Of a DNA stretch of 36,069 nucleotides, positions 22,171-29,964 are shown piece by piece; the stretch's first letter is position 1; each line of letters opens with the position of its first letter. The notes beneath the pieces were generated by a model. The model made no database searches. It worked only from the letters and a program-made list of their open reading frames with translations, and was not told the origin of the DNA. This DNA is from Roseateles chitinivorans. GTDB taxonomy: Bacteria; Pseudomonadota; Gammaproteobacteria; Burkholderiales; Burkholderiaceae_C. The DNA lies in assembly GCF_002761755.1 (NCBI RefSeq), contig NZ_PEOG01000059.1, positions 1 to 36,069 on the forward strand, in the 5' to 3' direction. Both the position numbers and the translations under genes were made by a program.

Positions 22171-24798
22171 ATGAAAGCCGCTGAGATCCGCAACACCTTC
22201 CTGAAGTTCTTCGAATCCAAGGGCCATCAGATCGTCGCGTCGAGCCCGGTCGTGCCCGGCGACGACCCCACGCTGCTGTTCACCAACGCGGGCATGAACC
22301 AGTTCAAGGATGTGTTCCTGGGCTTCGACAAGCGCGCCTACACCCGCGCCACCACCGCGCAGAAGTGCATCCGCGCCGGCGGCAAGCACAACGACCTGGA
22401 CAACGTCGGCTACACCGCCCGCCATCACACCTTCTTCGAGATGCTGGGCAACTTCAGCTTCGGCGACTACTTCAAGAAGGACGCGATCGCCTTTGCCTGG
22501 GAGCTGCTGACCCAGCACTTCAAGCTGCCCGCCGAGAAGCTGTGGGTCACCGTCTATTCCGAGGACGACGAAGCCTACGAGATCTGGAACAAGGAGGTCG
22601 GCGTACCCGCCGAGCGCATCGTGCGCATCGGCGACAACAAGGGCGGCCGCTACATGTCCGACAACTTCTGGATGATGGGCGACACCGGTCCCTGCGGCCC
22701 GTGCACCGAGATCTTCTACGACCACGGCCCCGAGGTCGCTGGCGGCCCTCCGGGCTCCGCCGAGGAAGACGGCGACCGCTACATCGAGATCTGGAACAAC
22801 GTCTTCATGCAGTTCAACCGGACTGAAGACGGCGTGATGCACAAGCTGCCCAAGCCCAGCGTCGACACCGGCATGGGCCTGGAGCGCCTGGCCGCAGTGC
22901 TGCAGCATGTGCACTCGAACTACGAGATCGACCTGTTCGTGAACCTGCTGGCCGCGGCCAAGCAGGCGGTCGACGGCGCCGGCGCGGGTGACTGCGACAA
23001 GGACTCGCCGTCGCTGAAGGTCATCGCCGACCACATCCGCGCCTGCTCGTTCACCGTCGCCGACGGTGTGATCCCGGGCAACGCCGGCCGCGGCTATGTG
23101 CTGCGCCGCATCGCCCGCCGCGCGATCCGCCACGGCTACAAGCTGGGCGCCCGCACCCCGTTCTTCCACAAGCTGGTCGCCGCCTTGGCCAGGGAGATGG
23201 GCGACGCCTACCCCGAGCTGCGCCGCGACGAGGCCCGCGTCACCGAGGTGCTGAAGCAGGAAGAAGAGCGCTTCTTCAAGACCATCGCCACCGGCATGGA
23301 GTTGCTGGAATCGGCGCTGGCCGGCGGCGCGAAGCAGGTCGACGGCGAGACCGCCTTCAAGCTGCACGATACCTACGGCTTCCCGGTGGACCTGACCGCC
23401 GACGTCTGCCGTGAGCGCGGCGTGACCGTGGACGAGATCGGCTTCAACCGCCTGCTCGAGGAGCAGAAGGATCGCGGCCGTCAGGCCGGCAAGTTCAAGA
23501 TGGCGCAGGGCCTGGCCTACAGCGGCGCGGCAACGACCTTCCACGGCTATGACCACCTGACGCGCGAGGACGCCAAGGTCGTGGCGCTGTATGTCGACGG
23601 CTCCGAGGTGCAGAGCGCCGCTGCGGGCGACGACGTCGTCGTCGTGCTGGACCACACGCCCTTCTATGCCGAGAGCGGCGGTCAGGTCGGCGACGCCGGC
23701 GAACTGCGCAACGCAAGCACGCGCCTGGTCGTCGATGACACGCTCAAGATCCAGGCCGATGTGTTCGGCCACCACGCGCAGGTCGTCGAAGGATCGGTCA
23801 AGGTCGGCGACAGCTTCGTCGCCAAGGTCGACACCGAACGCCGTGCCCGGACGGTCCGCAACCACAGCGCGACCCACCTGATGCACAAGGCGCTGCGCGA
23901 GGTGCTGGGCGCGCATGTCCAGCAGAAGGGTTCGCTGGTCAATGCCGATCGCACCCGGTTCGACTTCGCCCACACCGCCCCGATGACGGCCGAGGAAATC
24001 CGCAAGGTGGAGGCCATCGTCAATGCCGAGATCCTGGCCAATGCCGATACCGACGCTTCGGTGATGGCGCTGGACGACGCGCAGAAGAGCGGCGCGATGA
24101 TGCTGTTCGGCGAGAAGTACGGCGAGACCGTGCGCGTGCTGAGCATCGGTTCGTCCAAGGAACTGTGCGGCGGCACCCATGTGCATCGCACCGGTGACAT
24201 CGGCCTGTTCAAGATCGTCGCGGAGAGCGGCGTCGCCGCCGGCATCCGTCGTGTCGAGGCCGTCACCGGCGATAACGCGCTGCACTACCTGCAGTCGCTG
24301 GAGTCGACGGTGCAGGCCGTGGCCGGCACGCTCAAGGCCGCGCCGGCCGAACTCGAGCCGCGCGTGCAGGCGGTGCTGGAGCAGGTCCGCGCGCTGGAGA
24401 AGGAATTGGCCGCCGCCAAGAGCAAGCTGGCCTCCGCACAGGGCGACGAGTTGCTGTCGCAGGCCGTCGACGTCAAGGGACTGAAGGTGCTGGCGGCCAC
24501 GCTGGCCGGCGCCGACGCCAAGACGCTGCGCGAGACCATGGACAAGCTCAAGGACAAGCTCAAGACCGCCGCCATCGTCCTGGCCGCTGTCGACGGCGAC
24601 AAGGTCCAGCTGGCCGCGGGGGTGACCGCTGACGCGACGGCCAAGGTGAAGGCAGGTGAACTGGTGAACTTCGTCGCGCAGCAGGTCGGTGGCAAGGGCG
24701 GCGGCAAGCCGGACCTGGCCATGGCCGGCGGTACCGACGCCAAGGGCCTGCCCGCCGCGCTGGCGAGCGTGCAGGCCTGGGTCGGCGAACGCGTCTGA
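22171..24798 (+). CDS. alaS: Alanyl-tRNA synthetase
   Basis: Essential class II synthetase that charges tRNA-Ala, 875 residues, standard length. The N-terminal catalytic domain begins EIRNTFLKFFESKGH, with class II motif elements such as TNAGMNQFKDVFLG and the signature RHHTFFEMLGNFSFGDYFK. The editing domain's zinc-binding sites are visible as NHSATHLMH (about 564-572) and CGGTHVHRTG (about 666-675). The C-terminal DHHA1 domain ends in the glycine-rich GGKGGGKPDLAMAGG. ATG 22171 follows AAGGA. The gene is preceded by a TATAAT promoter and a palindrome in the leader, and followed by a hairpin before the UPF0149 gene. Confidence 0.98.
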   Translation: MKAAEIRNTFLKFFESKGHQIVASSPVVPGDDPTLLFTNAGMNQFKDVFLGFDKRAYTRATTAQKCIRAGGKHNDLDNVGYTARHHTFFEMLGNFSFGDYFKKDAIAFAWELLTQHFKLPAEKLWVTVYSEDDEAYEIWNKEVGVPAERIVRIGDNKGGRYMSDNFWMMGDTGPCGPCTEIFYDHGPEVAGGPPGSAEEDGDRYIEIWNNVFMQFNRTEDGVMHKLPKPSVDTGMGLERLAAVLQHVHSNYEIDLFVNLLAAAKQAVDGAGAGDCDKDSPSLKVIADHIRACSFTVADGVIPGNAGRGYVLRRIARRAIRHGYKLGARTPFFHKLVAALAREMGDAYPELRRDEARVTEVLKQEEERFFKTIATGMELLESALAGGAKQVDGETAFKLHDTYGFPVDLTADVCRERGVTVDEIGFNRLLEEQKDRGRQAGKFKMAQGLAYSGAATTFHGYDHLTREDAKVVALYVDGSEVQSAAAGDDVVVVLDHTPFYAESGGQVGDAGELRNASTRLVVDDTLKIQADVFGHHAQVVEGSVKVGDSFVAKVDTERRARTVRNHSATHLMHKALREVLGAHVQQKGSLVNADRTRFDFAHTAPMTAEEIRKVEAIVNAEILANADTDASVMALDDAQKSGAMMLFGEKYGETVRVLSIGSSKELCGGTHVHRTGDIGLFKIVAESGVAAGIRRVEAVTGDNALHYLQSLESTVQAVAGTLKAAPAELEPRVQAVLEQVRALEKELAAAKSKLASAQGDELLSQAVDVKGLKVLAATLAGADAKTLRETMDKLKDKLKTAAIVLAAVDGDKVQLAAGVTADATAKVKAGELVNFVAQQVGGKGGGKPDLAMAGGTDAKGLPAALASVQAWVGERV

Positions 24799-24875
24799 CA
24801 CACAAGGGGCGCAGACTCGGGGTGACGGCGGTCATCGAACCGCCCGACCCGGCACGCTGACGAACCCTCTTCTTC

Positions 24876-24899
24876 AAGGGCCCCGGTCGGGCCCTTGTC
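24876..24899 (+). terminator. Hairpin terminator after alaS
   Basis: 8-bp stem AAGGGCCC/GGGCCCTT (24876-24883 and 24889-24896), loop CGGTC, followed by GTCGTTT. It ends just upstream of the next ribosome-binding site, so read-through into the UPF0149 gene is possible. Confidence 0.6.
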
Positions 24900-24921
24900 G
24901 TTTCATGCAACTGGAGTAGCA

Positions 24922-25671
24922 ATGACTGACACCCCGATGGCCGACGAGTTCGGCGACTCGATCGACGTCGAGAACGCGCAGCGCCTCGGCGAGCTGCTGG
25001 CCGTGCTGGCCGGCCAGGCTGATCCGGATGCCCCGGCGATCACGCTGGACACGCTGGACGGCTATCTGACCGCACTGCGGGTGGGTCCTTCGGACGCCGC
25101 GCCGATCCAGGCGATGGACGCGCTGTTCGGCGAGGACTGGCCGGCCGGCCTGGACGAGGAAGACCTGACCGACGCCTTCATGGAAGCGCTGCATGTGCGC
25201 TGGAACGAAATCGGCGACAGCCTCGAGCCGCAACCGCTGCTGGAGGCTCCGGAGCAGATGCACCTCACGCCGCTGATCTCCGAGTTCGATGAAGAAACCA
25301 AGGCGGAACTGGTCGCGCAGGGCGCGGTCACCGCCGAACTGCTGGAACGCATGCCCGCCCCCGGCGCGATGTGGGCCCAAGGCTTCCTGCAGGCGGTGGA
25401 AGACACGCATGCGTGGACGCTGCCTGCCGGTGACGGCGCCGACGACCTGCAGCTGATGCTGGAGGCGATCGAGGCGGTGACGCTGGCGCCGGACTCGACG
25501 CCGCGCGCGGCCTACATCGAAAAGGCCTACGAGGAACCGGACAACATCGACCAGAACGCGCTGATCGACGACATGCTCTTCACCGTGCAGGACTTGCGTC
25601 TGTTCTGGATGCAGCAGCGGGTGCTGAAGGACGCGATCTCGGGCCTGGCCGGCGACGACTCGACCCACTGA
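24922..25671 (+). CDS. UPF0149 / YecA-family protein
   Basis: Cytosolic protein of 249 residues belonging to UPF0149 (YgfB/YecA). The diagnostic segment TLDTLDGYLTALRVGP is at residues 41-56, and the remainder is an acidic, mainly helical domain. The C-terminus lacks the Cys-rich SEC-C zinc motif found in some YecA proteins; it ends GLAGDDSTH. Function is not established; YgfB has been linked to regulation in Pseudomonas, while most members are uncharacterised. ATG 24922 has CTGGAG upstream; the open frame extends 9 codons earlier into the terminator. It follows alaS by 123 bp, and a strong terminator closes it. Confidence 0.85.
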   Translation: MTDTPMADEFGDSIDVENAQRLGELLAVLAGQADPDAPAITLDTLDGYLTALRVGPSDAAPIQAMDALFGEDWPAGLDEEDLTDAFMEALHVRWNEIGDSLEPQPLLEAPEQMHLTPLISEFDEETKAELVAQGAVTAELLERMPAPGAMWAQGFLQAVEDTHAWTLPAGDGADDLQLMLEAIEAVTLAPDSTPRAAYIEKAYEEPDNIDQNALIDDMLFTVQDLRLFWMQQRVLKDAISGLAGDDSTH

Positions 25672-25687
25672 GCATTGCTCCCCCTCG

Positions 25688-25713
25688 AACGCCGGCCTCG
25701 CGCCGGCGTTTTT
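25688..25713 (+). terminator. Rho-independent terminator after the UPF0149 gene
   Basis: 9-bp perfect stem AACGCCGGC/GCCGGCGTT (25688-25696 and 25702-25710), 5-nt loop, and a run of five T's ending at 25713. Begins 17 bp after the stop codon. Confidence 0.88.
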
Positions 25714-25804
25714 CATGGCGCCGGCCAACATCGCGAATGCCGAGACTGGCGCAGCGCCCCGTCTCGACGACCCACCAGCGGCAGGCCACCCGTCGGGCCA
25801 CCGC

Positions 25805-26293
25805 TCAGAGCCGGCCCTTGCAATTGGGCGCGCCGCAGCGGCAACGCAGCCGCCCTTCGTGATGGCTCTCGCCGTAATCGGCGCAGATCTCCTCCCCGGC
25901 CGCGATGTCACGGATCGCGTAGAACTCGGCTCGCCCCTGCCGGATGCGCAGCACCGCGTTGGGCGCGCAGCTGTGATTGACGTGGCGCAGCGCGCAGTCG
26001 GACTTCGTCGCGTCGATTGCCGTCTTGTCGGTCACTTCGACGACATGGATGCGACGCCGGCCCTCGATGCGTCGGCGGGCCTCGCGCACCGGCACGATCT
26101 CGCCGCGCATCTCGCCGATCTTGAGACGCGCCGGGATCGGCTCGGCGGCGAACACGCCCAGGCCATCGATCGGGCTCTTGTCCACGGTGAGCGCGAAGCG
26201 CTCGGCCGGCTGCGGCTCGCCCTTGCGACGCACCGGCGCCTCAGCAGTGGCGGCAGCGGCGGGGACGGCGGCGACGGGACTCAGTCGAGGCAT
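25805..26293 (-). CDS. SET-domain protein with post-SET zinc motif
   Basis: Small SET-domain protein, 162 residues, of the lysine methyltransferase superfamily (AdoMet-dependent). Following a short Ala/Pro-rich N-terminus, the SET domain starts around residue 35 (KSPIDGLGVFAAEPIP). It contains LRHVNHSCAPNA, the NHS-type AdoMet-binding motif, then GEEICADYGE with the catalytic-tyrosine loop. A post-SET CRCGAPNCKGRL supplies three cysteines in C-x-C-x4-C spacing for zinc. Such proteins occur in many betaproteobacteria; targets are unknown, and ribosomal or DNA-binding proteins have been considered. I take the ATG at 26293; the frame is open to 26590, but the ribosome site is weak and a start further downstream cannot be excluded. 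It converges with the UPF0149 gene and diverges from the small frame at 26425. Confidence 0.8.
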   Translation of the reverse strand: MPRLSPVAAVPAAAATAEAPVRRKGEPQPAERFALTVDKSPIDGLGVFAAEPIPARLKIGEMRGEIVPVREARRRIEGRRRIHVVEVTDKTAIDATKSDCALRHVNHSCAPNAVLRIRQGRAEFYAIRDIAAGEEICADYGESHHEGRLRCRCGAPNCKGRL

Positions 26294-26387
26294 GAAGACG
26301 AGGCGCGGTCTCTCGGCCGCGGAGAATCGGAAACGCGCATTGTCGCGCCGTTGCCACTCGCCACCGGTGGCCGGTGGCAGTCCGCGA

Positions 26388-26417
26388 TTGACGGCCGCGA
26401 CGCGCGTCCAAGATACT
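26388..26417 (+). promoter_or_regulatory. Candidate sigma-70 promoter upstream of the small Cys-rich frame
   Basis: -35 TTGACG (26388-26393), 18-bp spacer, -10 GATACT (26412-26417). The expected transcription start is about 26424-26425, at or next to the ATG at 26425, so the message would be leaderless or nearly so. Confidence 0.5.
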
Positions 26418-26424
26418 GGCCCGC

Positions 26425-26529
26425 ATGTCCCTCGCGAACCGCGCCGTCCTCGTCGTCCAGCCGTGCTGCATGTGCCTATCGCATGCGCACCTGAGCGCAC
26501 GCCAGTCGGGGCAGCGTCGATCGCGGTAG
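26425..26529 (+). CDS. Putative 34-residue Cys-rich leader peptide (small ORF)
   Basis: A 34-codon frame, MSLANRAVLV followed by VQPCCMCLSHAH and a basic tail ending in Arg, with TAG at 26527-26529. Three Cys and two His codons are clustered in the middle, directly followed by CTA, a codon expected to be rare in so GC-rich a genome. A promoter is placed for a start at the ATG itself, and a strong terminator begins 55 bp after the stop, ahead of an amino-acid acetyltransferase gene. This layout resembles leader peptides that control attenuation by ribosome stalling. I recognise no homologue, and translation is not proven; the transcript could instead be a non-coding RNA of about 200 nt. Confidence 0.35.
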   Translation: MSLANRAVLVVQPCCMCLSHAHLSARQSGQRRSR

Positions 26530-26541
26530 ACCCTCCCCCAA

Positions 26542-26573
26542 GGATCCGGACCTCAAGGTCTCCACCAGGATCC
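26542..26573 (+). promoter_or_regulatory. Intermediate hairpin between small ORF and terminator
   Basis: GGATCC at 26542-26547 can pair with GGATCC at 26568-26573, enclosing GACCT/AGGTC (26549-26553 with 26556-26560). The structure lies between the small frame's stop and the terminator, where a pause or competing hairpin of an attenuator would sit. Confidence 0.35.
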
Positions 26574-26584
26574 CCGACTCCCCC

Positions 26585-26621
26585 CGACAAGGCCCGCGCA
26601 ACCCGCGGGCCTTGTCGTTTT
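26585..26621 (+). terminator. Strong rho-independent terminator upstream of the acetyltransferase gene
   Basis: 14-bp perfect stem (CGACAAGGCCCGCG/CGCGGGCCTTGTCG), 5-nt loop CAACC, then TTTT. It points along the plus strand, yet no plus-strand gene other than the small frame at 26425 lies between it and the previous terminator at 25713. It is 36 bp before the acetyltransferase ATG. Confidence 0.85.
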
Positions 26622-26656
26622 CCGCCCTCGGTCCTTCACCCCACCAGGAGACTCCG

Positions 26657-27232
26657 ATGCAGACCCCGCCCCCTTCCTCCCGCGACTTCCGGCTCGCCGA
26701 CGGCCTGACGCTGAGGCGCCCGCGCGTCGAGGACGCCCGCGCCCACGCCGAGCTGATGGGCCATGCCGGCGTGCAGCCATGGCTGCTGCAGACACCCTAT
26801 CCATCGGAACTGCAGTGGCAGGAGCGCTTCGGCAAGGCGCCTGACACCGCAAGCGGCGAGCTGGTGCTGCTGGCCTTCGACGGAGACCGCCTCGTGGGAT
26901 CCGCCGGCCTGCATCCGGTCGGTCCGCAGGCACGCCGCCGCCACGCGATGATGCTGGGCATCGGCGTGCATCCGGACGCGCATGGACGCGGCGTGGGTTC
27001 GGGGTTGATGGACGCGCTGATGCGTCAGGCGGACGACTGGCTGGGCCTGCAGCGCATCGAATTGACCGTGTTCGTCGACAACCTGCGGGCGATCCGCCTG
27101 TACGAGCGCTTCGGCTTCGAGCATGAGGGGCGTCTGCGCGGCTTCGCTCTGCGTGAGGGCCGCTATGTCGATGCCTTCACGATGGCGCGGTTGCATCCGC
27201 ACCCGCCGGTGATCGAACGCTCAGCAGCGTGA
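26657..27232 (+). CDS. aaaT: GNAT-family L-amino acid N-acetyltransferase, YhhY/AaaT-like
   Basis: Cytosolic acetyl-CoA-dependent N-acetyltransferase of 191 residues. The GNAT core is visible: beta-strand LGIGVHP, the acetyl-CoA pyrophosphate loop HGRGVGSGLMDAL (Q/RxxGxG/A type), and the C-terminal RIELTVFVDNLRAIRLYERF with GFEHEG. The stretch from DDWLGLQRIELTVFVDN to REGRYVDAFTMAR, together with PYPSELQWQERF near residue 48, closely matches E. coli YhhY (AaaT), reported to acetylate L-Phe and L-Met. That specificity is transferred from the homologue. ATG 26657 has AGGAG 9 bases upstream; the open frame begins at 26612 inside the terminator. Expression may depend on read-through of the terminator just upstream. 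Confidence 0.82.
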   Translation: MQTPPPSSRDFRLADGLTLRRPRVEDARAHAELMGHAGVQPWLLQTPYPSELQWQERFGKAPDTASGELVLLAFDGDRLVGSAGLHPVGPQARRRHAMMLGIGVHPDAHGRGVGSGLMDALMRQADDWLGLQRIELTVFVDNLRAIRLYERFGFEHEGRLRGFALREGRYVDAFTMARLHPHPPVIERSAA

Positions 27233-27297
27233 ATGCAGGCGGCGCCGCGTGGCGCCGCCTGCCTGGGTCTCTCCAGTTGCCTGTCGATCCAGCGCAA

Positions 27298-27603
27298 TCA
27301 GTCCATCGAGACCAGCGCGCCTTCGGCGCTGCGCCGCTGCGTTTGCGCATGCACATCGCCTTCGGCGGCGCGGCCTTGCGGTTGGGAGGAACTGTCGGTG
27401 CCGCGCTCAGGAACAGCCGGCTGGGGTGCCGGCGGGCGGCTGGGCTGACGCTTGCCGGTGATCAGCAGTCTGGCCAGCTTGACGACCTCGCTCGCCTGCG
27501 CCGGGGCGGCGGGCAGCAGCAAGGCAACGCCCAGCAGGGCAGCCCCCAGCAGGGTCAGAGGAGGCCGCTGAGCGGTCTGCACTTGTCGTTGTGGGCTCTG
27601 CAT
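27298..27603 (-). CDS. Small secreted protein of unknown function
   Basis: 101-residue protein I do not recognise. Residues 1-37 look like a Sec signal peptide: polar N-terminus, hydrophobic LTLLGAALLGVALLLPAAP and cleavage after AQA. The mature part starts SEVVKLARLLITGKR, a short amphipathic segment, then a Pro-rich stretch and a polar, Gln/Ser-rich tail that is probably disordered. ATG 27603 is preceded by GGGGAGA at ideal spacing. It follows pbpC by 126 bp on the same strand, with no terminator visible in the gap, and so may be the third gene of the alpha-2-macroglobulin/PBP1C operon. Signal peptide and ribosome site argue that it is a real gene. Confidence 0.7.
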   Translation of the reverse strand: MQSPQRQVQTAQRPPLTLLGAALLGVALLLPAAPAQASEVVKLARLLITGKRQPSRPPAPQPAVPERGTDSSSQPQGRAAEGDVHAQTQRRSAEGALVSMD

Positions 27604-27729
27604 GGTCTCCCCGCGCGAATCTGGGTCTTGGCGTCGATGGTGGAGTATCGAAAGTCAGGCCGCGCGCCGCCAGAGGCTGGCGACGAATTGCGCCCTGGAG
27701 CGGCTGACTTGCGGTCAGGCGGGATGGGT

Positions 27730-29964
27730 TCACCCGGGCGAGGAGGCGCTCGCGCCAGCCTGCGGCGCTCCGCGGCGCGGCGTCGATGCCCGCAATCCCG
27801 CACCGCGCACCTCGAACCGGACCTGCTGCAACACATGCCCGCGACCGTCCAGCAGCGCGAGTTCATGGCGGCCCGGCATCGGCAGCCAGTCCAGCGTCGG
27901 CCCTTGGCCGATGACGCGACCATCGAGGCGCCATCTTGCCGTCGCCCCTCGTTCGAGCCGCCCTTCATGGGCAAAACGAAGCCGTTGCGCCGCCGGCGGG
28001 ATGTCCGGGTCCAGGGCGTAGATCGCGCCGTCGGTCGGATTGCTGAGCGCGATGGCCGTGCCAGCGGACTGGATCACCGCCTGTTCGGTACCAGCGATGA
28101 ACCACTCCCGTCGCGGCGGCTCCTGCCCGCTGTCGAATCGTGTCTGCTGAGCGACCACCCCGCGAGGCGCCTCCACCGCCTCGGGCATTCGACCCGCATG
28201 CAGGGCCAGCATCACTTCGCGCCACACCGGCGCGGCGCCGCTTACACCGGAAACCTGCTGCATCGCTTCCCCGCTGGAGTTGCCCACCCACACGCCAACG
28301 GTGTAGCGGCTGGTCCAGCCGATGCACCAGTTGTCCCGCATGTCCTTGCTGGTCCCCGTCTTGACCGATGCCGGAAACGGCAAGGCCAAGGCACTGGACA
28401 GGCCGAAGGTGAGCGCCCGCGCGTTGTTGTCCGCCAGCATGTCGCCGACGATGAAGCTGGCCTTGGGATCCGCCACCTGACGGGCCGACACCCGCTTGCC
28501 GACCGCGCCCCGCGTTTCCCCGCCGGGCAGCACCGCGTCGGAATACTTGCCACCATTAGCGAGCGCACGGTAGGCGTTGGTCAGCCCCAGCAAAGTGACG
28601 TCCGCGCTTCCAAGGGCCAGCGAGGGTCCGTAAAAGCCGCCCGTCTCGGGCAACCGCAGCCCGAAGGCGTTGAGACGTTCGAAAACCGCCTCCGGTGTGA
28701 GCATCAGCGACAGTCGCACCGCCGGGATGTTGAGGCTGCTGCCGAGCGACGCCCGCGCGCTGATCCAGCCGCGATACTGCTTGTCGTAGTTCTGCGGCAG
28801 ATAGAGTCCGGCCGCCGTCGCGATCTGAGCCGGCGAGTCGTCGAGCAGGCTAGCCGCCGTGATCAAGCGGCGTTCGATCGCGAGTTCATACAGGAAGGGC
28901 TTGAGCGTGGAGCCCGGCTGCCGACGGGCGAGGACATGGTCCACCTGCGCCGACTCCGACAGCTGGCTGCCGCTGGAGCCGACCCAGACCCGCACTTCGC
29001 CGCTGGCGTTGTCGAGCACGAGGACGGCGCCATCCTCGACCTGCCGCCCGGACAGTTCCGCCAGATGCCGCCGCAGCGACTGGACGGCGACCCGCTGCCA
29101 GGTCGCATCCAGCGTGCTGCGCTGCGCCGCGGGCCCGCCTGGCTGAAGCGCAAGCCGGGCGAAATGCGGCGCCCACTGCGGCGCATCCGCCACGGTCAGC
29201 GCCTTGCGACGCAGGACCGCCCCCACCTCGTCCGTGAGGCCCTCGCAGTTCTGACGCATCGCTCGCAGCACGCCACAGGCCCGGGCGCTGATGGTCTCCA
29301 CTGGCGAGTTCGGCCCGCGCAGCATCGCCGCGAGCATTGCCGACTCCCGCATATCGAGCCCGCTTGCCCGTTTGCCGAAGAGTGTCTGCGCTGCGGCCGA
29401 CACGCCGACCAGCTCCCCGCGCAAGGGCACGCGGTTCAGGTAGGCCTCGAGGATCTGCGCCTTGGTCCACTGTGTCTCCAGGCGACTGGCGACCCACGCC
29501 TGCCCCAGCTTCTGCCGGAAACTGCGGCCGCCCCGGCGCGCCAGGTCCTCGTCGAGCAGCCCTGCGAGCTGCATCGTCACCGTCGAGGCGCCGCGCGTGC
29601 GCGTGTTCCACAAATTGGCCCACGCGCTGGACGCGACTGCGGACCAGTCGACGCCGCTGTGCTCATAGAAGCGCTGGTCCTCGGACAACAGCATGGCCCG
29701 CAGCAGCGACGGCGACATGTGCTCGATCGGCACCCAAGCAAGGACGCGGCGTTTCGGATCCAGGCGAAGCGTCTGCAGGACCTCGCCGCGTCGGTCCAAC
29801 AGTTGGAAGTCCGACACAGGATGCGCGGCCCGCGTCTGCGCAAAGGTGGGCAGCGTCTGAGCGCACGCGCCTCCCCAAACGCCCACCAGGCCGGCGACGA
29901 CCGCCACGATGCGCCTCGCCGCTCGCGCGACGCGCGAGCATGAGCAGTCGCCGGACTCGCTCAA
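27730..29964 (-). CDS. pbpC: Penicillin-binding protein 1C (bifunctional peptidoglycan glycosyltransferase/transpeptidase)
   Basis: Class A PBP of 744 residues, anchored by an N-terminal helix (about 19-35). The glycosyltransferase domain (about 75-250) has the catalytic Glu95 in LLSEDQRFYEHSGVD and the RGASTVTMQLA motif. The transpeptidase domain has Ser352 in GSTLK, SSLN as the SxN-type motif, and Lys535 in KTGTS. A PBP1C-type C-terminal domain follows. The start is a TTG at 29964 that overlaps the TGA of the alpha-2-macroglobulin gene; GGAGGT lies 7 bases upstream of it. The ordering A2M-pbpC matches the conserved yfhM-pbpC pair, proposed to repair peptidoglycan after envelope breach while the A2M traps proteases. 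The Arg/Ser-rich C-terminal tail is probably disordered. Confidence 0.94.
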   Translation of the reverse strand: MSESGDCSCSRVARAARRIVAVVAGLVGVWGGACAQTLPTFAQTRAAHPVSDFQLLDRRGEVLQTLRLDPKRRVLAWVPIEHMSPSLLRAMLLSEDQRFYEHSGVDWSAVASSAWANLWNTRTRGASTVTMQLAGLLDEDLARRGGRSFRQKLGQAWVASRLETQWTKAQILEAYLNRVPLRGELVGVSAAAQTLFGKRASGLDMRESAMLAAMLRGPNSPVETISARACGVLRAMRQNCEGLTDEVGAVLRRKALTVADAPQWAPHFARLALQPGGPAAQRSTLDATWQRVAVQSLRRHLAELSGRQVEDGAVLVLDNASGEVRVWVGSSGSQLSESAQVDHVLARRQPGSTLKPFLYELAIERRLITAASLLDDSPAQIATAAGLYLPQNYDKQYRGWISARASLGSSLNIPAVRLSLMLTPEAVFERLNAFGLRLPETGGFYGPSLALGSADVTLLGLTNAYRALANGGKYSDAVLPGGETRGAVGKRVSARQVADPKASFIVGDMLADNNARALTFGLSSALALPFPASVKTGTSKDMRDNWCIGWTSRYTVGVWVGNSSGEAMQQVSGVSGAAPVWREVMLALHAGRMPEAVEAPRGVVAQQTRFDSGQEPPRREWFIAGTEQAVIQSAGTAIALSNPTDGAIYALDPDIPPAAQRLRFAHEGRLERGATARWRLDGRVIGQGPTLDWLPMPGRHELALLDGRGHVLQQVRFEVRGAGLRASTPRRGAPQAGASASSPG

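Noticed and set aside
22030..24801. Long minus-strand frame covering alaS
   Set aside because: Antisense shadow of alaS; repetitive Leu/His/Val-rich translation with no recognisable motif.
26424..26621. 4.5S (SRP) RNA or 6S RNA at the terminated plus-strand transcript
   Set aside because: The SRP GGAAG/GCAGCC core is missing, and the 5' and 3' ends do not form the long rod with a central bubble expected of 6S RNA.
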